This document shows positions 29,605 through 41,336 of a stretch of 64,000 bases of DNA, piece after piece. A program made the position numbers and the translations under genes. Positions within the stretch are counted from its first letter, which is position 1; every line of letters begins with the position of its first letter. A model generated the notes under the pieces. The model searched no databases and was not told the origin of the DNA. It saw only the letters and a program-made list of their open reading frames with translations. Location of the stretch: assembly GCA_006386115.1 (NCBI GenBank), contig VFIW01000073.1, positions 172,072-236,071 on the forward strand, given 5' to 3'. The stretch is from Globisporangium splendens (taxonomy: Eukaryota; Oomycota; Peronosporomycetes; Pythiales; Pythiaceae).

Positions 29605-32531
29605 ATGGCGGACTCGGTCTGGCAGTCGCGCGCGATGCAGGCGCTGCGCCCGCAGTGCGACACATCGGACGCAGTGGAGAGCGGCGACGAGTTCTGGAAG
29701 CTGCCCGACTGGGAGGCGTACAGCGAGAGCGGCGGCAGCGACCTCAGCCGCCGTCTCGACGTCTCATCATGCAGCAGTAGCCAGTCAGGTGAAGATGACG
29801 ATGATTGTGGAGACAGTATGTCTAGTTTTGGCGGCGATAATGAGAGCAGCAGCAGTAGCGAGTACATGTATCGCAAGCGATCGCCTGTGTCGATTGGGGG
29901 CAGTGGCCGTGCGAGTACTCCGAAGCGGACGAGCGCGCTCCAGGAGCTCCACTTGCGCCACGCACACCAGTGGCAACAGTTGGAAGCGTCTCGTGCTGTG
30001 GACAATAATGAGCCCATTAGGTTGCGTGACGATAGTAATATTACAGTCCGAAGAAGAAGAAAATGTGGTGACGAAGAAGAAGGTGATCGAGTGAGTGGGG
30101 AGTATGGCGACTCAGATCCAAGACGCGATCCATCTCAAGAGATTCAGAGGAAGGAGAAAGCAGCAATGGATACAAAACCAGTCGATATGTCGCAGGTTTC
30201 TATGCAGAGCAGCACTCAAGCAGCAGCAAATGCTTCAGATACACAAGCGATTGTAACGCAGCAGAACGCGATCAATCAGCAACTGCAGGCATTTCGACAG
30301 CAACTGACCGAGATGAAGCAGAGGAAGACGAGTAGCGCTCCCAACAACAACGACGAGAAGACAACCAGAGTATCGCGAGTCCAAAGATTTGATACGAGCA
30401 TGCAGACGGATGCCGACATCCGTGAAGACGCCATCGTGCAGTGGCTCAACCTGCTGACGCAAAAAGTCGACTTGGTGGCTGCAAACTATGGTCACGAAAC
30501 CACAGAGAACTTTCGAGCGACTGCGGAGTACCTACGAAGCATGGACGCGACGACGATGACAACGACGGCGATGACGAGTAAAGTCAATGAAAAAGAAACG
30601 AATCGAACCAATTATAGGGGTGACAAGAACGGGTATTCCTCTTCGTGGCATGTGAGCGGATCTCTGGGAATATATCTACCGCAATCGATGACCGACCAGT
30701 TTCTCGCGTTAGAGCGCTCGATCGCAGGCTTCAACGCTGCTGTCGAGACGTCGTCGAAGCGCAAACTGAAGCGTTTTGAGCAATCGATTCGTCAGATGCA
30801 GGAGTATCATCACGAGAAGCTCCAACGCATCGTGGACGAGTCGCTGGAAGAACTCAAGCAGGTGCGCGGCAAGTACAAAAAGACGCAGGACCAGCTCGAG
30901 GAAGAATTGAGAGTCGCGATTCGCTCAATGGACGAGTGGAAGCAAAAAGCATTTGAGATCGAGCACAAGAGTACGCTGGAACGCGAAACGATCGAGTTCA
31001 AAGCGGCCACGTTCCGAGAGAAGGTAACGATGCTTTGGACGATTTACCACTGTCGCAAATCGCTTGAGAGACTCAAATTAGATGTGTTTGCGCTTGACTT
31101 GTCTACTTAGTTTGAGCATTTATCGATCCGTTTTGAAGAAGACATTCAGCGAATCAAGCAGCAGTTGGATCAATCGCGAAAGGAAAAGGAGGAAGCTTTA
31201 CTGAGTCGAACAGAGTCGCAACTCCAAGAGGAATCGCTTAAGAAAGAAATATCGGCGCTGCAGCAGACACTCGAGGTATTGCAGCGCACGTGGGAGCAGG
31301 AATCCAGCGTCTTTGAGCAGGAGAAGCAGAAGTGGAATGACGTGCTGCAACAGCTACATCACAGTAGTGACGCTGCTGTCCACGAGGTACCTTTTTTTCA
31401 GATGGTTGACTGCTGTGGATACAGCGGCGTTTTCTCACTTTGTTCTCTGTGTTGTTTTCCTTTCAGATTGCCAAGGAGAATCAGCTGCTCATTCAAACGC
31501 TGAAGCAAATCAACAAGAAGCATGCGCTTGAGATGACAGCGTTAGAAAATCGGTTCAACATGGCGGCTGAAGACAAATCTCAGTACACGTTCACATCGGA
31601 AATGGTCGAAAAACTGCAACGAAAGCACGAAGCGCAGATGGAAGCGCTGTGCGCAAAGTACGAGCACGAAATCGAGGAACAGGGACAAGCGGTCGCGAAG
31701 GCGTTGGAAGAAGTCCGTGCGTCGCAAAAGCAATCGCAATCGGCGGAAACGCAAACAGAGCAGCTGAATCCAGTTGATGATATCATCGGAAAGACCCCAC
31801 GCGAGATCGCTGAAGAACGCATCCAGGAGCTCAGTCGCAAATGCCGCGCGCTCGAAAAACTGCTGGACAAGAAGTTCGAGCAAAGCTCACAGAGTGGCTC
31901 CATGAGCCCGCTGTGCATGTCGTGCAACAACAGCGAGTTGTCGCAGTTGTCGCGATCCGCAGCTTCTTCTGGCAAGAACGAGTTCTTGACGACGCATGCA
32001 GGAACTTCAAGCGCACGTGGTGAGCGCCTCAAACGCTACTCTCCTAAGTCACTGTCGTCATCGCAACGGTCATTTGAGGATGCGCTGTTCCCAGATGACG
32101 ACTTTGACACGACAGCCGTGAACACGACCATGATGGATCTGACACTGCGGAACGACACCACATTGGCCGACTCGTCCATGACCTCAGTCGATACCATGTC
32201 GCCGTACCAAGTGCTGTCGCGTCCGCAATCGGCAAGTCGCACTGGCAATGGCAATGGCGGCAGTGGCGTCACGATGAATGGCGTACCGTCACATACCGAC
32301 GTCCTCGCTCTCGTACGCAAACTGAAGAAAGTCGCAGTGGCGAATGAGAATAAATCACAAAGTGAACCCGAGTCGGAGCAGAGCATTTTGTACCGGACGC
32401 CACCAGCGCGCTCGTCGTCGGCGCAGAACCGCAAGCCGCCACCGATCCATCACCAGCATCGTCAGCGTGACGCAAGTGCGAAGCGCGTGCTCTCGAAGCC
32501 ACTGGCCAGTAAGCCGCTCGTGCTGCGCTGA
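29605..32531 (+). CDS. large coiled-coil protein of unknown function
   Basis: Three exons: 29605-31023, 31111-31386 and 31467-32531. The 87- and 80-nt introns are phase 0 and the protein is 919 aa. The ATG at 29605 (MADSVWQSRAMQAL) is the first in frame. Residues 1-200 are acidic and Ser-rich. Several long coiled coils follow (QQNAINQQLQAFRQQLTEMK; IRFEEDIQRIKQQLDQSRKE; IQELSRKCRALEKLLDKKFE). A Cys motif CMSCNNSE and a Ser/Thr-rich tail with basic patches complete it. This is the look of a centrosomal or cytoskeletal scaffold, but that is only inference from composition. No membrane segment or catalytic motif seen. Confidence 0.8.
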
Positions 32532-32990
32532 TCGTCCACGGCGTCATCGCCAGCATCGTCCACCCCAAGGAGACGCACACAGGATGTACGCAGTCGATCG
32601 TCCATCACGTCACGGTTTGTGCAATAAATGTGACGTCCATATCTATCGTAGATACAATTGATAAATACGGTTCTATTTTCTTAAAAAGGTCGGTTTACGT
32701 TTAGATAAGCATTGTTGACGGTATCCTGTATTGTCGTAAAGCTAACTTTACTAAACACGGATTTATCGGTAACGAACGCACATTGCGTGTTTCTGCTTCG
32801 ACACCTTTTGGGAAGCGCTGCAAAAAAACGTTCGATTCGTCTGACACAACCTGTAAAGCCCCCATTCTCACATGAAACGCATCATTCGCCAATTCGCCGC
32901 CGTAGACGCACCCGCGCGCAAGACGAAGAAGAAGCCTCCACTGCTCCTTCTCCCCCTCTCCACTCTCTCTATTGCACACAGTCGACGACC
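32532..32990 (+). other. intergenic region with promoter and leader of acetate kinase
   Basis: No gene supported. A pyrimidine-rich stretch at about 32940-32975 lies just upstream of the acetate kinase ATG, consistent with a transcription-start/leader region. Confidence 0.4.
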
Positions 32991-34304
32991 ATGATGCTGC
33001 GTGCGCTACTACCATCCCGCCGCGTGTCGCCGCTCTTCTCCGTTCGTGGCATCTCCGCCGCAGCTTCAACGTCGCAGCTGCTCGTGATCAACGCCGGGAG
33101 CTCGTCGCTCAAGTACAAGATGTTCGCATTGAACGACGACAAAGACAGCAAAAGCAAGGGCGTCGGGGAGCCGATCTTCTCGGGGCTCGTGGAGCTCTCG
33201 AACGCGTCGTCGAAGGACGGTCGCATCGTGCACCAGTGCCTCGAGACGCAGACCAAGCAGGAGGTGCGCCTGCCGCTCAAGACCCACCGTACGGCGCTCG
33301 AGGAAGCTGTGACGCGCTTCTTCGGCACACACAAGCAGGGTATCCAGGCGATTGGCCATCGCGTCGTGCACGGCGGCGAAGCGTTCCACGACGCGACGCT
33401 CATCGACGACAGCGTGATCGCCGCGATCACGGACAACATCAGTCTGGCGCCGCTGCACAACCCGGGCAACTTGCTGGGTATCGACGTCGCGACTGAAGTG
33501 TTTGGCGCCAAGTGTCCGCAGGTCGCGGTGTTCGACACAGCGTTCCACGCGACGATGAAGCCTGAGGCGTTCGTGTACGCGGTGCCGTACTCACTCTACA
33601 AGGAACACGGCGTGCGTCGCTATGGGTTCCACGGCACGAGCCACCAGTACGTCGCGCAGCAGGCGGCCAAGATCCTGAACAAGCCACTGGACAAGATCAA
33701 CCTGGTGACGTGCCATCTCGGGAACGGCTCGAGCATGGCGGCGATCCACGGTGGCAAGTGCATCGACACGACGATGGGCATGACGCCGCTGGAAGGGCTC
33801 GTCATGGGCACGCGCAGCGGCGACGTCGACCCTGCGCTGCATGCGTTCTTGACGTCGCATCTCAAGATGACGATCGAGCAGGTCGACAAGCTCCTGAACA
33901 AGCAGAGCGGTCTGCTGGGCATCTGTGACGACAGCGACATCCGCAAGATCCAGGATCGCATCCGCAACGACAAGGACCCGCAAGCCGACCTCGCGATGAA
34001 CGTGTATGTGCACCGCGTGCGAAAGTACCTCGGCGCGTACCTGTTGGAGCTCGGCGGCTCGGCCGACGCGATTGTGTTCACTGCTGGCATCGGCGAGAGC
34101 TCGGCGATGATCCGCGAGCGTGTGTGCGCGAATTTGGAGACGCTGGGCATCGAGCTCGACCTGGAAAAGAACGCGCGGTCCATGCTCGGCGCTGGCCCGA
34201 TCGAGATCCAGGCGGCGACGTCCAAGGTCAAGGTGCTCGTGATCAACACGGACGAGGAGCGCAGCATCGCCGAGCAGACGTACGACATTGCGTTTCGAAA
34301 GTAG
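32991..34304 (+). CDS. ackA: acetate kinase with mitochondrial-type presequence
   Basis: Single exon, 437 aa. It interconverts acetate + ATP and acetyl phosphate + ADP (ASKHA fold). Residues 1-24 (MMLRALLPSRRVSPLFSVRG) are Arg-rich and acid-free, typical of a mitochondrial targeting sequence, and precede the bacterial-like start LLVINAGSSSLKYKMF. Other family motifs: GHRVVHGGE, APLHNPGN, FDTAFHATM, YGFHGTSHQYV, VTCHLGNGSSMAA, MTPLEGLVMGTRSGDVDPAL, FTAGIGESSAMIRERV and NTDEERSIAEQT. The length minus presequence (about 410) fits the usual 400. Eukaryotic acetate kinases are known from fungi, green algae and some protists. In oomycetes a partner making acetyl phosphate (phosphoketolase or phosphotransacetylase) would be expected, but none is in this window. 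Confidence 0.96.
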   Translation: MMLRALLPSRRVSPLFSVRGISAAASTSQLLVINAGSSSLKYKMFALNDDKDSKSKGVGEPIFSGLVELSNASSKDGRIVHQCLETQTKQEVRLPLKTHRTALEEAVTRFFGTHKQGIQAIGHRVVHGGEAFHDATLIDDSVIAAITDNISLAPLHNPGNLLGIDVATEVFGAKCPQVAVFDTAFHATMKPEAFVYAVPYSLYKEHGVRRYGFHGTSHQYVAQQAAKILNKPLDKINLVTCHLGNGSSMAAIHGGKCIDTTMGMTPLEGLVMGTRSGDVDPALHAFLTSHLKMTIEQVDKLLNKQSGLLGICDDSDIRKIQDRIRNDKDPQADLAMNVYVHRVRKYLGAYLLELGGSADAIVFTAGIGESSAMIRERVCANLETLGIELDLEKNARSMLGAGPIEIQAATSKVKVLVINTDEERSIAEQTYDIAFRK

Positions 34305-34813
34305 ACGCTTGGCGTTGAGAAAAAAAAGCTTGACCCTACAAAAAGAATCGAAACCATTTTGTGAAACTAGTGATGATGATGACGCAGACTGCGAACCTTG
34401 CGGACACTCTGATTGCAACTGTACAAAGGAACGGCGAGATCGTGACGCAAAATGGTCATCCTGTCATACCGCAATAGGCATCTTCAGCATGCTTTGTGCT
34501 GCGCAAAGCAACTTCAGCGTCAACATCCCAGGTTTACGATTCCTTCGATGCGATGAAGCTGGTCGTGCGGTTGTTGGATCTTTGCTCGAGATCCTCATTA
34601 TCAAAAAGAGCAGCCACGCCAAGCACCAATGAACTATTGGGACGGTTGCAGCAGCTTGTGTGTGCAATGCGCTTTGGAGAATGGTATAAAATGGCTCTAT
34701 GATGTGTTGTGGTATTGATAAACAGAGAATATGAAAACGCTTAGTTGAAAAATCTCGTTTTTCTCTCTCCTTCAAGGGTTTCTCGCTTTCTTTGGAGGAT
34801 GTCCGTCACTAAC
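34305..34813. other. convergent 3' spacer, no supported gene
   Basis: Lies between the stop codons of acetate kinase (plus) and NOC1 (minus). Only short weak frames are present; it presumably holds both 3' UTRs. Confidence 0.4.
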
Positions 34814-37800
34814 TTAATTGCGCTTTTGCTTCTTGCCCGCACGCTGCTTTTGCTGTTTCGCAAGCGCCTCTTGCACCATGACCTCGTAGTCGTCAGCGCT
34901 CGCAAACGGCGATTTCCGCTTTGGCGCTGGTGGCGTCTTCTTGGATTTCGACGCTAGCGCTTCCTCGACTTCGTCATCACTGCCATCGTCGTCGTCGCTC
35001 ATGCCAGCAGCAAAGTCAAAACCATCTTCGTCGTCCTCGTTGTCGTCATCTTCTCCTTCGACATCATCCTCACCCTCGAGTTCGCCTCCATCGTCTTCAT
35101 CGTCGTCGCTGTCGCCGTCACCACCAAAGTTCGGCGCATCATCCTCACCCTCGAGTTCGCCTCCATCGTCTTCATCGTCGTCGTCTTCGCCGCCGCTCCA
35201 GTCGTCCATGTCCGGGTCTTCGTCGTCCATGTCACCGTCCTTCATGATACCCTCAGCCAACTCCTGCGCATAGGCTTCGAGCTCAGCATCTTCTTCGCTA
35301 TCGACATCCGAGAACGCATCGGCGTCACGGTCGTCGTCACCCGACGCTCTCTTCTTCTTCTTCTTTGGCACCGCCGACTCGCGAGACGCACGCTCCTTGA
35401 AGAACTTGTAGAAGAACTTGTCACTCTCGTCGACATTCTCCTCGGCTTCCTGGAGTACAGCCTCAGTGTTGATCGGCACAAAGCTCCAACTCTTCCTCGC
35501 CTTCCGGTCACCGCTCTCGATCTTGTGGCGTGGCTTCTTGTTCATGAACTTCTCGAAGAACGCGTGCATCGTGAAGTCCACCAACGGATCACCCGCGTAC
35601 TGGATGCCCGTCGTCTTGTTCTCGATCAACTGGCGCGCAAACATCTGCACAGATGGGTGGTAGTGCTGCACCAAGTGGTGCAGTTCCCAAGCACACGCGT
35701 TCTCGGCGCCGGCAAACAGTGGGTTGCGCTTGCGTGGATCGTATGCGCTGGCTTTGGTCTCGACGCTCGCGTCCTTTCCCTCAGTCTTCTTCTCCTTACT
35801 TGCATTCTTACCCTCTTCTTCCTCCTCTTCGTTGCTGCTTTCGTCGAAGGTCACAGCCGTCGGGACGTTCTTCTGCGTCCCTGCAGCTGGCTCCTTGCCG
35901 AACATTTGCTCGAGTACCTTGGCCGCACGCTGCGCGTCCGTCAGCCCGTCGTTTATCTCTGCTGGCGACTCAGACTCATCGTCCGTGTCCTCCTCCTCGT
36001 CTTCATCCTGTTCGAGCGTGAACGTCTGCTTCTCTCCTTCTTCGTCGTCCGACTCTGCCTTGGCATCTTCAAAGTGCTCGTCGTCACCTGAATCGCCGCT
36101 GGAGCCCGACTCTGGCTGGTCGATCAGCGTACGCAATGTCGGTTTGATCTTCAAGAGCTCCGACAGCAGGAAGAGCACGGCGCACGTGAACGCTGGCGTC
36201 ATGACCGTTGTCAACTGGAGCAGACGCTTCATCATCGCACCGCATCGCGCCGGCGACACATCAGCCTTCATCGCGCGGAAGATCAGGTTGAGGAACAGCG
36301 TGTGCTTGGACGTCTCGCGCACCTTTGGATCGAATAGCTTCTCGTACAGCGCCGTGTAGAAACGATCCGAGACCGAGTTCGTGCTGTTCATAACCTGGAA
36401 GAGCAGCATCAGCGCCTGCACGCTCGTGCTGTGGTGCGCGCGATGCACGACCGTGAACAGCGCGTCGATCTCGTTCTCAAAGTTGGCAGATGTCGCCTTC
36501 GCGTACGGGAACGCGCGGTTCACGCCCACGAGCAATGCACTGAGCAGCTTGCGGTCCATGCCGACGGCCGCAGCAGGTTCGTGGTTTTTCTTCTTGTGAC
36601 CGCTCTTCTTGAAGTGCTTCTCTTTCTTCTTCGCAGCAAGGACTCGTGCGTCTTCGGCGTGCACTTCTTTCGTAAACAATCCAAAGTACACGGTGATCAA
36701 GTGCGCGGCGAGGTCTGCGTCATCGCCAGATTTGTCCAGGTAGATTTGATTGAGGAACAGAATTGCGTTGTACTTCGTGCGGTCCGAAACCTGAGGACGC
36801 GTCAACACTCGCTCGACTTCGTCGACAACCACGCGCTTCATTGCCGGGTGCTCCTGCAGCAAATCCTGCAGCGTTTTGTGAATGTACGACGCGATCTTGC
36901 GGTCTGGGTCACCAAGTTTGTTGACGATCATCGCCAAGAGCACAGCTTCCTGCTCGGGTTTCGCGGCGAGCAACGCATTCGCGGCGCGGATGCACGCGCG
37001 CTTGTGGTTGTCGACAGCGTCGTCCATGCCGTCGGCAAGCACACCCACCAATTGCGCAAACGCAGTCTTGAGACAGTGCTCAAAGAACCAGATCACGAGG
37101 TGACCGTCGTTCACGTCCGGGTGGTCGAGTGGGTTCTGGTGGAAAAAGTTCAAGCGGCGGTCGTCAGGAAGCAGGTTGTTGATGAACAGATCCTTGAGCG
37201 AGTCCACGGCCATCATGCTCTCGCGACGAGCTTTCTTGCTCGCCATCGTGATCATCTGGCTCAAGCGCGATAGGCAGTGGAACGGTGAGCCCTGGATCGT
37301 CAGCGTCAGCGCGGCGACGCGATCGGCCAACGTACCGTTCTTCATCATCGTCGCCAAGTACTTGTCATCGCTCGACATCTTGCCGCTCTTCTTGGCTTCA
37401 AACCGCTGCACCTCTTCCTCCCACAGCCGTTGCGCGTGCTTCTTCTTGCTCTCGACGAGCTCAATCGGGAGTGCGGGACCATCCACATCATCCGCGCCTC
37501 CAGCCGCCTGTTTCTCCAACTGCAGCGCCAACAGCTTCTTGTTCTTGCGCTTGCTGTTGCCGTTGCCCGACGCGAACGCCGCGCTCACGTCGCGTGGGAG
37601 CGGCTTGAGCGCGTCGTACCACGCGACCGACTGCTCCGTGAGCTTCGCGAGCATGTTGTGCAGCACCGCGGGGGAGGACGTCGGTGCTGTCGTCGGCTTT
37701 GCAGCACCATCGTGCTTCTTGGGCTTCTGCTGCTTCTGCGCCTTGCCCTCCGCCTTGCCCTTGGGCTTCATCTGCTGCTGCTGCTGCGTCTTCTTCTTGG

Positions 37801-37885
37801 CAGCCGCCATGCTGCTCGCCAACAGTTTGTCTATTGCGTGCCTGGCCATTGGACGCGAGCGAGGAGCTACATTCATTCCATACAT
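34814..37885 (-). CDS. NOC1: NOC1/MAK21 (CEBPZ) ribosome-biogenesis protein
   Basis: Single exon, 1023 aa from the ATG at 37885; the ATG at 37849 (MARHAIDKLLASS) is an equally plausible start. A Lys/Gln-rich nucleolar-type N-terminus precedes WYDALKPLPRDV and a long helical-repeat region. A CBF-domain stretch contains KLLSALLVGVNRAFPYAKAT and LFQVMNSTNSVSDRFYTALY, followed by FLLSELLKIKPTLRTL and ENACAWELHHLVQHYHPSV, hallmarks of the Mak21/CEBPZ family. The C-terminus is extremely acidic with a duplicated 25-residue unit, ending in Lys/Arg-rich sequence. Known role: with NOC2, NOC1 accompanies early pre-60S particles in the nucleolus. Confidence 0.93.
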   Translation of the reverse strand: MYGMNVAPRSRPMARHAIDKLLASSMAAAKKKTQQQQQMKPKGKAEGKAQKQQKPKKHDGAAKPTTAPTSSPAVLHNMLAKLTEQSVAWYDALKPLPRDVSAAFASGNGNSKRKNKKLLALQLEKQAAGGADDVDGPALPIELVESKKKHAQRLWEEEVQRFEAKKSGKMSSDDKYLATMMKNGTLADRVAALTLTIQGSPFHCLSRLSQMITMASKKARRESMMAVDSLKDLFINNLLPDDRRLNFFHQNPLDHPDVNDGHLVIWFFEHCLKTAFAQLVGVLADGMDDAVDNHKRACIRAANALLAAKPEQEAVLLAMIVNKLGDPDRKIASYIHKTLQDLLQEHPAMKRVVVDEVERVLTRPQVSDRTKYNAILFLNQIYLDKSGDDADLAAHLITVYFGLFTKEVHAEDARVLAAKKKEKHFKKSGHKKKNHEPAAAVGMDRKLLSALLVGVNRAFPYAKATSANFENEIDALFTVVHRAHHSTSVQALMLLFQVMNSTNSVSDRFYTALYEKLFDPKVRETSKHTLFLNLIFRAMKADVSPARCGAMMKRLLQLTTVMTPAFTCAVLFLLSELLKIKPTLRTLIDQPESGSSGDSGDDEHFEDAKAESDDEEGEKQTFTLEQDEDEEEDTDDESESPAEINDGLTDAQRAAKVLEQMFGKEPAAGTQKNVPTAVTFDESSNEEEEEEGKNASKEKKTEGKDASVETKASAYDPRKRNPLFAGAENACAWELHHLVQHYHPSVQMFARQLIENKTTGIQYAGDPLVDFTMHAFFEKFMNKKPRHKIESGDRKARKSWSFVPINTEAVLQEAEENVDESDKFFYKFFKERASRESAVPKKKKKRASGDDDRDADAFSDVDSEEDAELEAYAQELAEGIMKDGDMDDEDPDMDDWSGGEDDDDEDDGGELEGEDDAPNFGGDGDSDDDEDDGGELEGEDDVEGEDDDNEDDEDGFDFAAGMSDDDDGSDDEVEEALASKSKKTPPAPKRKSPFASADDYEVMVQEALAKQQKQRAGKKQKRN

Positions 37886-38042
37886 TCCAAAATCAGGTGA
37901 GATAGTAGATAAGAACCAGAACACGGTGCAATTTTTGCTCCAATCGTGAGAATGCAGGGCGCTCTAATCGGATAGACCACAGTATGGATGACATCATGAC
38001 ACACCATTATAACACCTTGCACAGGCAACCTATCTTTATCTT

Positions 38043-40310
38043 TATAAGGTGAGGTATATTTAGGTTCATCTTCGTGACCTACAATATCCATTCTCCTACC
38101 TAATCTTCATTACGAATTTCATCTAGGAGTGTAAATGTGTCTATAGCGCGGATTGCACTAGATCACTTCTGAATGCTAAATAATCTTTGACCAGGATGGC
38201 ATGTTCTCTTGGTCCTATGTGAGGCTGCCTTGTGTTGTCCAATGACCTTGGGTCTTCCGAACTTCGCATAAGCCAATGCATGACGTCGTTGTCAAGATCC
38301 TGGGTGAGATTGTTGAAAGCAGCTCTTTGAGTTGGGAAGTGGACCTGCGTTGAGGTTCTGGTGTCCATGGCTAGGTTGGCGGCTGAGTCCGCCATCTTGT
38401 TGAAGGCACGGTAGTGATGGTACCATCCTCGGATGTCGATGCAATCCGCGAGTCGTCGACTTGTCTGGTATAAACGTGCCAATCGGTGCTGTCGAGGGGA
38501 CCGATGCATTCGCTGTTGGGAGATAATGAGTGCACTGTCTCCAATCACGTACAACGGTTCGAAGTGACTGCGTTGGGCTTCTCGGAGTCCGTGTATGAGA
38601 CCCCAGTACTCGGCAAAGTTGTTGGTCGTGTCCTTCCTGCTATACGCCATGCTCGCGGTCCAAATTAAACTGGCTGTGTGCGAGTCCTTATGGACACGCA
38701 CGATAATGGATCCAGTCCCTCCTGGTCCTGGATTGCCGCGTGATCCACCATCGAAAAACAACAGGTAAACGCCGCGAGTATCACTTGGAGTCAAGGGGAT
38801 GGCGTCGGTTTGGCTGAGAAAGCAGTCGACATATGCCATTGAGAGCTGCCGCAACCGTGTGACCGTCAGAGCCTCCAGCTTGCGCTTCAGCGAGTCGTGT
38901 GAGGTTTCGCATTCCTGCCTCTAATCTGGTCATCATGATCACCATCTCAGCAGTCGATTTGATTGGATCCGAATCCATGCGTCGCAGATGCGCACACCAA
39001 ATGGATTGTATGAGCGACGCGCTCATATATCGCCACAGCATGTGTGCGACGGAATAGAGATGATCTTGGAGATGTTCATTGGAGAACTTGTGTCCGATAA
39101 TGTGTCTCTTGATCGTGGTCCATGCATGCCTTGGAGTATGTGGTAGATCCAAACTGAAGATCCAGATTGCGGGGTCGTGACCAGGAGTGATTCCGATCTT
39201 CGCCCATAGCGCATAAAAGTAGTTCCACACGAGTTTGGCTTTCGGACACTCCCAGAATAGATATTGAACAGAAGATTGGACAACTTGGGGGCATTCGGGA
39301 TTCGAGCAGGATAGATCAGCTTTCTCATAGTTCCACATGGAGAGTCGGTTGGCTTTCAGCCGGAGAAGAGTCTGGGCTGTATAAACTGTAATCCCTGGGA
39401 TGTTGTGTAATTCGCTCCATTGGATTAATTGCAGTCCTGGCCACAGAGATCCTGCTGTATGGACAGCTTTGTTGACTGCTGCATCTCGAGTATCTTTGCC
39501 AATTTGTGTCCTCGTTGCTGCAACTTGTTGCCGATAGAAAGATCTGGTCGTATTGTATCGTCCGTTGCCACCCCATAGTTGCACGATTCTTGTGAAGCGT
39601 GGATGTGCATGGAACGACACCTTCTGCCCGTTCAAGTCTCTTGTTGCCATGATGTCACAGTCCATTGCGGAGTGAACTGTATGCGTAGCTTTGACTAGGG
39701 TCGTGTCGACGTGGGTCAGAGTTGCTTCACTGGTGTGCAGATGCCATTCGTGGTTATAATGACGTTGTCCGTTGTACAGCCGAAGCACATTTGTTTGCTG
39801 TGGTCGATACAGAAGCTGTGGGAAGTTGGATACCAACGTAGCACATAACCGCTCGAGCGCTCGAATAGACGGCCGGGAGAATCCGGAGATTCCACATGTT
39901 GGGATGAAGTTAAGCACTCCTGGTCTTATCCACTCCCATCGAAGTATGTCGCCCAGTTGTGCTGTTCCAACTGATAATGATGTGTGAGCAAGCTTGTAAG
40001 GGGAGCCGTTGGAATCAAGAAGCCACCCATCTGCAGTCGAGGTCATGTATGGCAGCCATTCTGCACAGAATGTCCCACGTAGCTTTCGTCCTTCAGCGAT
40101 GATACCTGGAAGCCTGTCAGATATTTTAGAGCTGAGGTCGATCTGGAACACATCGCCGTCCCATTGAGTCTGCACAATTGCCGACTTGAAGTGCTCGTAA
40201 CACCAACGTACATTATCACGTTCTCTGGGCTCATAGGGTCGAGAATGGAGCGACGCACATAAATGCACTGGTAACCATGGTGAGCTTATGGTGATAGCAA
40301 ATGGACTAAA
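38043..40310 (-). mobile_element. LINE family A element, 5'-truncated and frameshifted
   Basis: The longest copy in the window. The upstream frame (40268-38781, 495 aa) is the segment after the reverse transcriptase and includes a zf-RVT-like motif (CSNPECPQVVQSSVQYLFWE, then CPKAKLVW). The RNase H frame (38854-38141) overlaps it in another frame. Compared with the 55-kb copy, this one has an extra base near 38850 (CTCAATGGCATATG versus CTCAAGGCATATG), which breaks a single polyprotein. No reverse transcriptase remains, so the 5' truncation is near 40300. The 3' edge at 38043 is followed by a TAAAGA-like repeat tail. Not autonomous. Confidence 0.88.
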
Positions 40311-40352
40311 TGCGTTATATGGATGGGATGTACTACTGTAGGAACTAACTGC

Positions 40353-41336
40353 TTAGGCGATGGCCGTGCCGCGCGAGCGCAGTCGCTTCCACGTGTGCTC
40401 GCGCACGGCGTTCTGCAGCAGGTCGTACACCTGGTTGCACCCGTCCATGGCGGTGTTCATGAGCGACTCGAAGATCTCCAGCGGCAGCTTGCACTCCATC
40501 TGCAGCAGGTTGAGCTTCTGCGTGCGTGGGTTGAGCGCGATCACGAGCTGCGGGGCGCGCGCCGCCTCCTCCGAGTAGTTGAGATCTGTTACAACAAGCA
40601 AAGGGTTCAAATGCACACAAAGACGAAATGAGTGACGACATGATATCATCAAAGTGAGCTTCCCTTCGCCCATCTAAGAAGGGCAATGACACCACCACCG
40701 CGTGTTCGTTAAGGATCAGAAGGGCGTACCACAGAGAAGCGATTGCTGGAGGTACCCGGCCGAGGACGCGACGACGAAGTCGTTGAGCGCGATGCCGGCG
40801 TCGATCAGCGCCAGCGTGATCGCGTTGATGCTCGCCGGGAGCTCACCGCCGTCAGCATGAAGCACCTGCACAAAGATGTCGATCTGCGAGCGGGGGTACA
40901 GCTGCGTCTGGATGCACGCTTCAAAGATCTGCTTGATCGCGAGCGATGACTCCATCTTCTTGCGGTCGCCCGTGCGCTGCGGCTTGCGCTCCGAGGTCGC
41001 AAACGCAGCCTGCGTGAACTCGCAGTGCACGACGGCGCGTGGCTGCGTGTTACTCGCGGCATTGCCCGAGCCCGTTCCCACGGTCGCGACGCCGCCGGCC
41101 GCTGCAGCCGCGCCAGTCATCTTGAGCTCGCGCGGGCCGTACACGACGGCGACCACCTTGGTGTTGCCCTGCTCGTAGTACGCGGACCCGTCCACACGCT
41201 GGAAGAGCCCGAAGCGCGTGCGGATGCGCCGCACCTCCTCGCTGCGGCGGCCGTCCACGCGCAGCCCCGCCACCGAGAGGAACTCGCCGCTGGACGCACC
41301 GCCGAGCACGCTCGTCGCGCCTGCCTTGCCCGCCAT
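40353..41336 (-). CDS. RRP41: exosome core subunit RRP41 (RNase PH fold)
   Basis: Two exons, 41336-40730 and 40585-40353, joined by a 144-nt phase-1 intron (GTACGC...TAACAG), 279 aa. The RNase PH-fold pattern is clear: GLRVDGRRSEEVRRIRTRFG, AYYEQGNTKVVAVVYGPREL, VHCEFTQAAFATSERK, IFVQVLHADGGELPASINAI and IALNDFVVASSAGYL, then after the intron DLNYSEEAARAPQLVIALNP. Known: eukaryotic RRP41 is a catalytically inactive ring subunit of the exosome, which degrades and processes RNA in nucleus and cytoplasm. A LINE lies about 40 bp beyond its stop codon. Confidence 0.95.

Noticed and set aside
33591..34418. Long minus-strand frames opposite acetate kinase
   Set aside because: Antisense shadows of a strongly conserved gene, with no recognisable features.
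36431..37273. 280-codon plus-strand frame over NOC1
   Set aside because: Antisense shadow of NOC1 with low-information His/Val/Arg-rich sequence.
38141..40268. Two separate host genes
   Set aside because: The zf-RVT and RNase H signatures, shared 3' end with other copies and a frameshift between the two parts show a LINE remnant.
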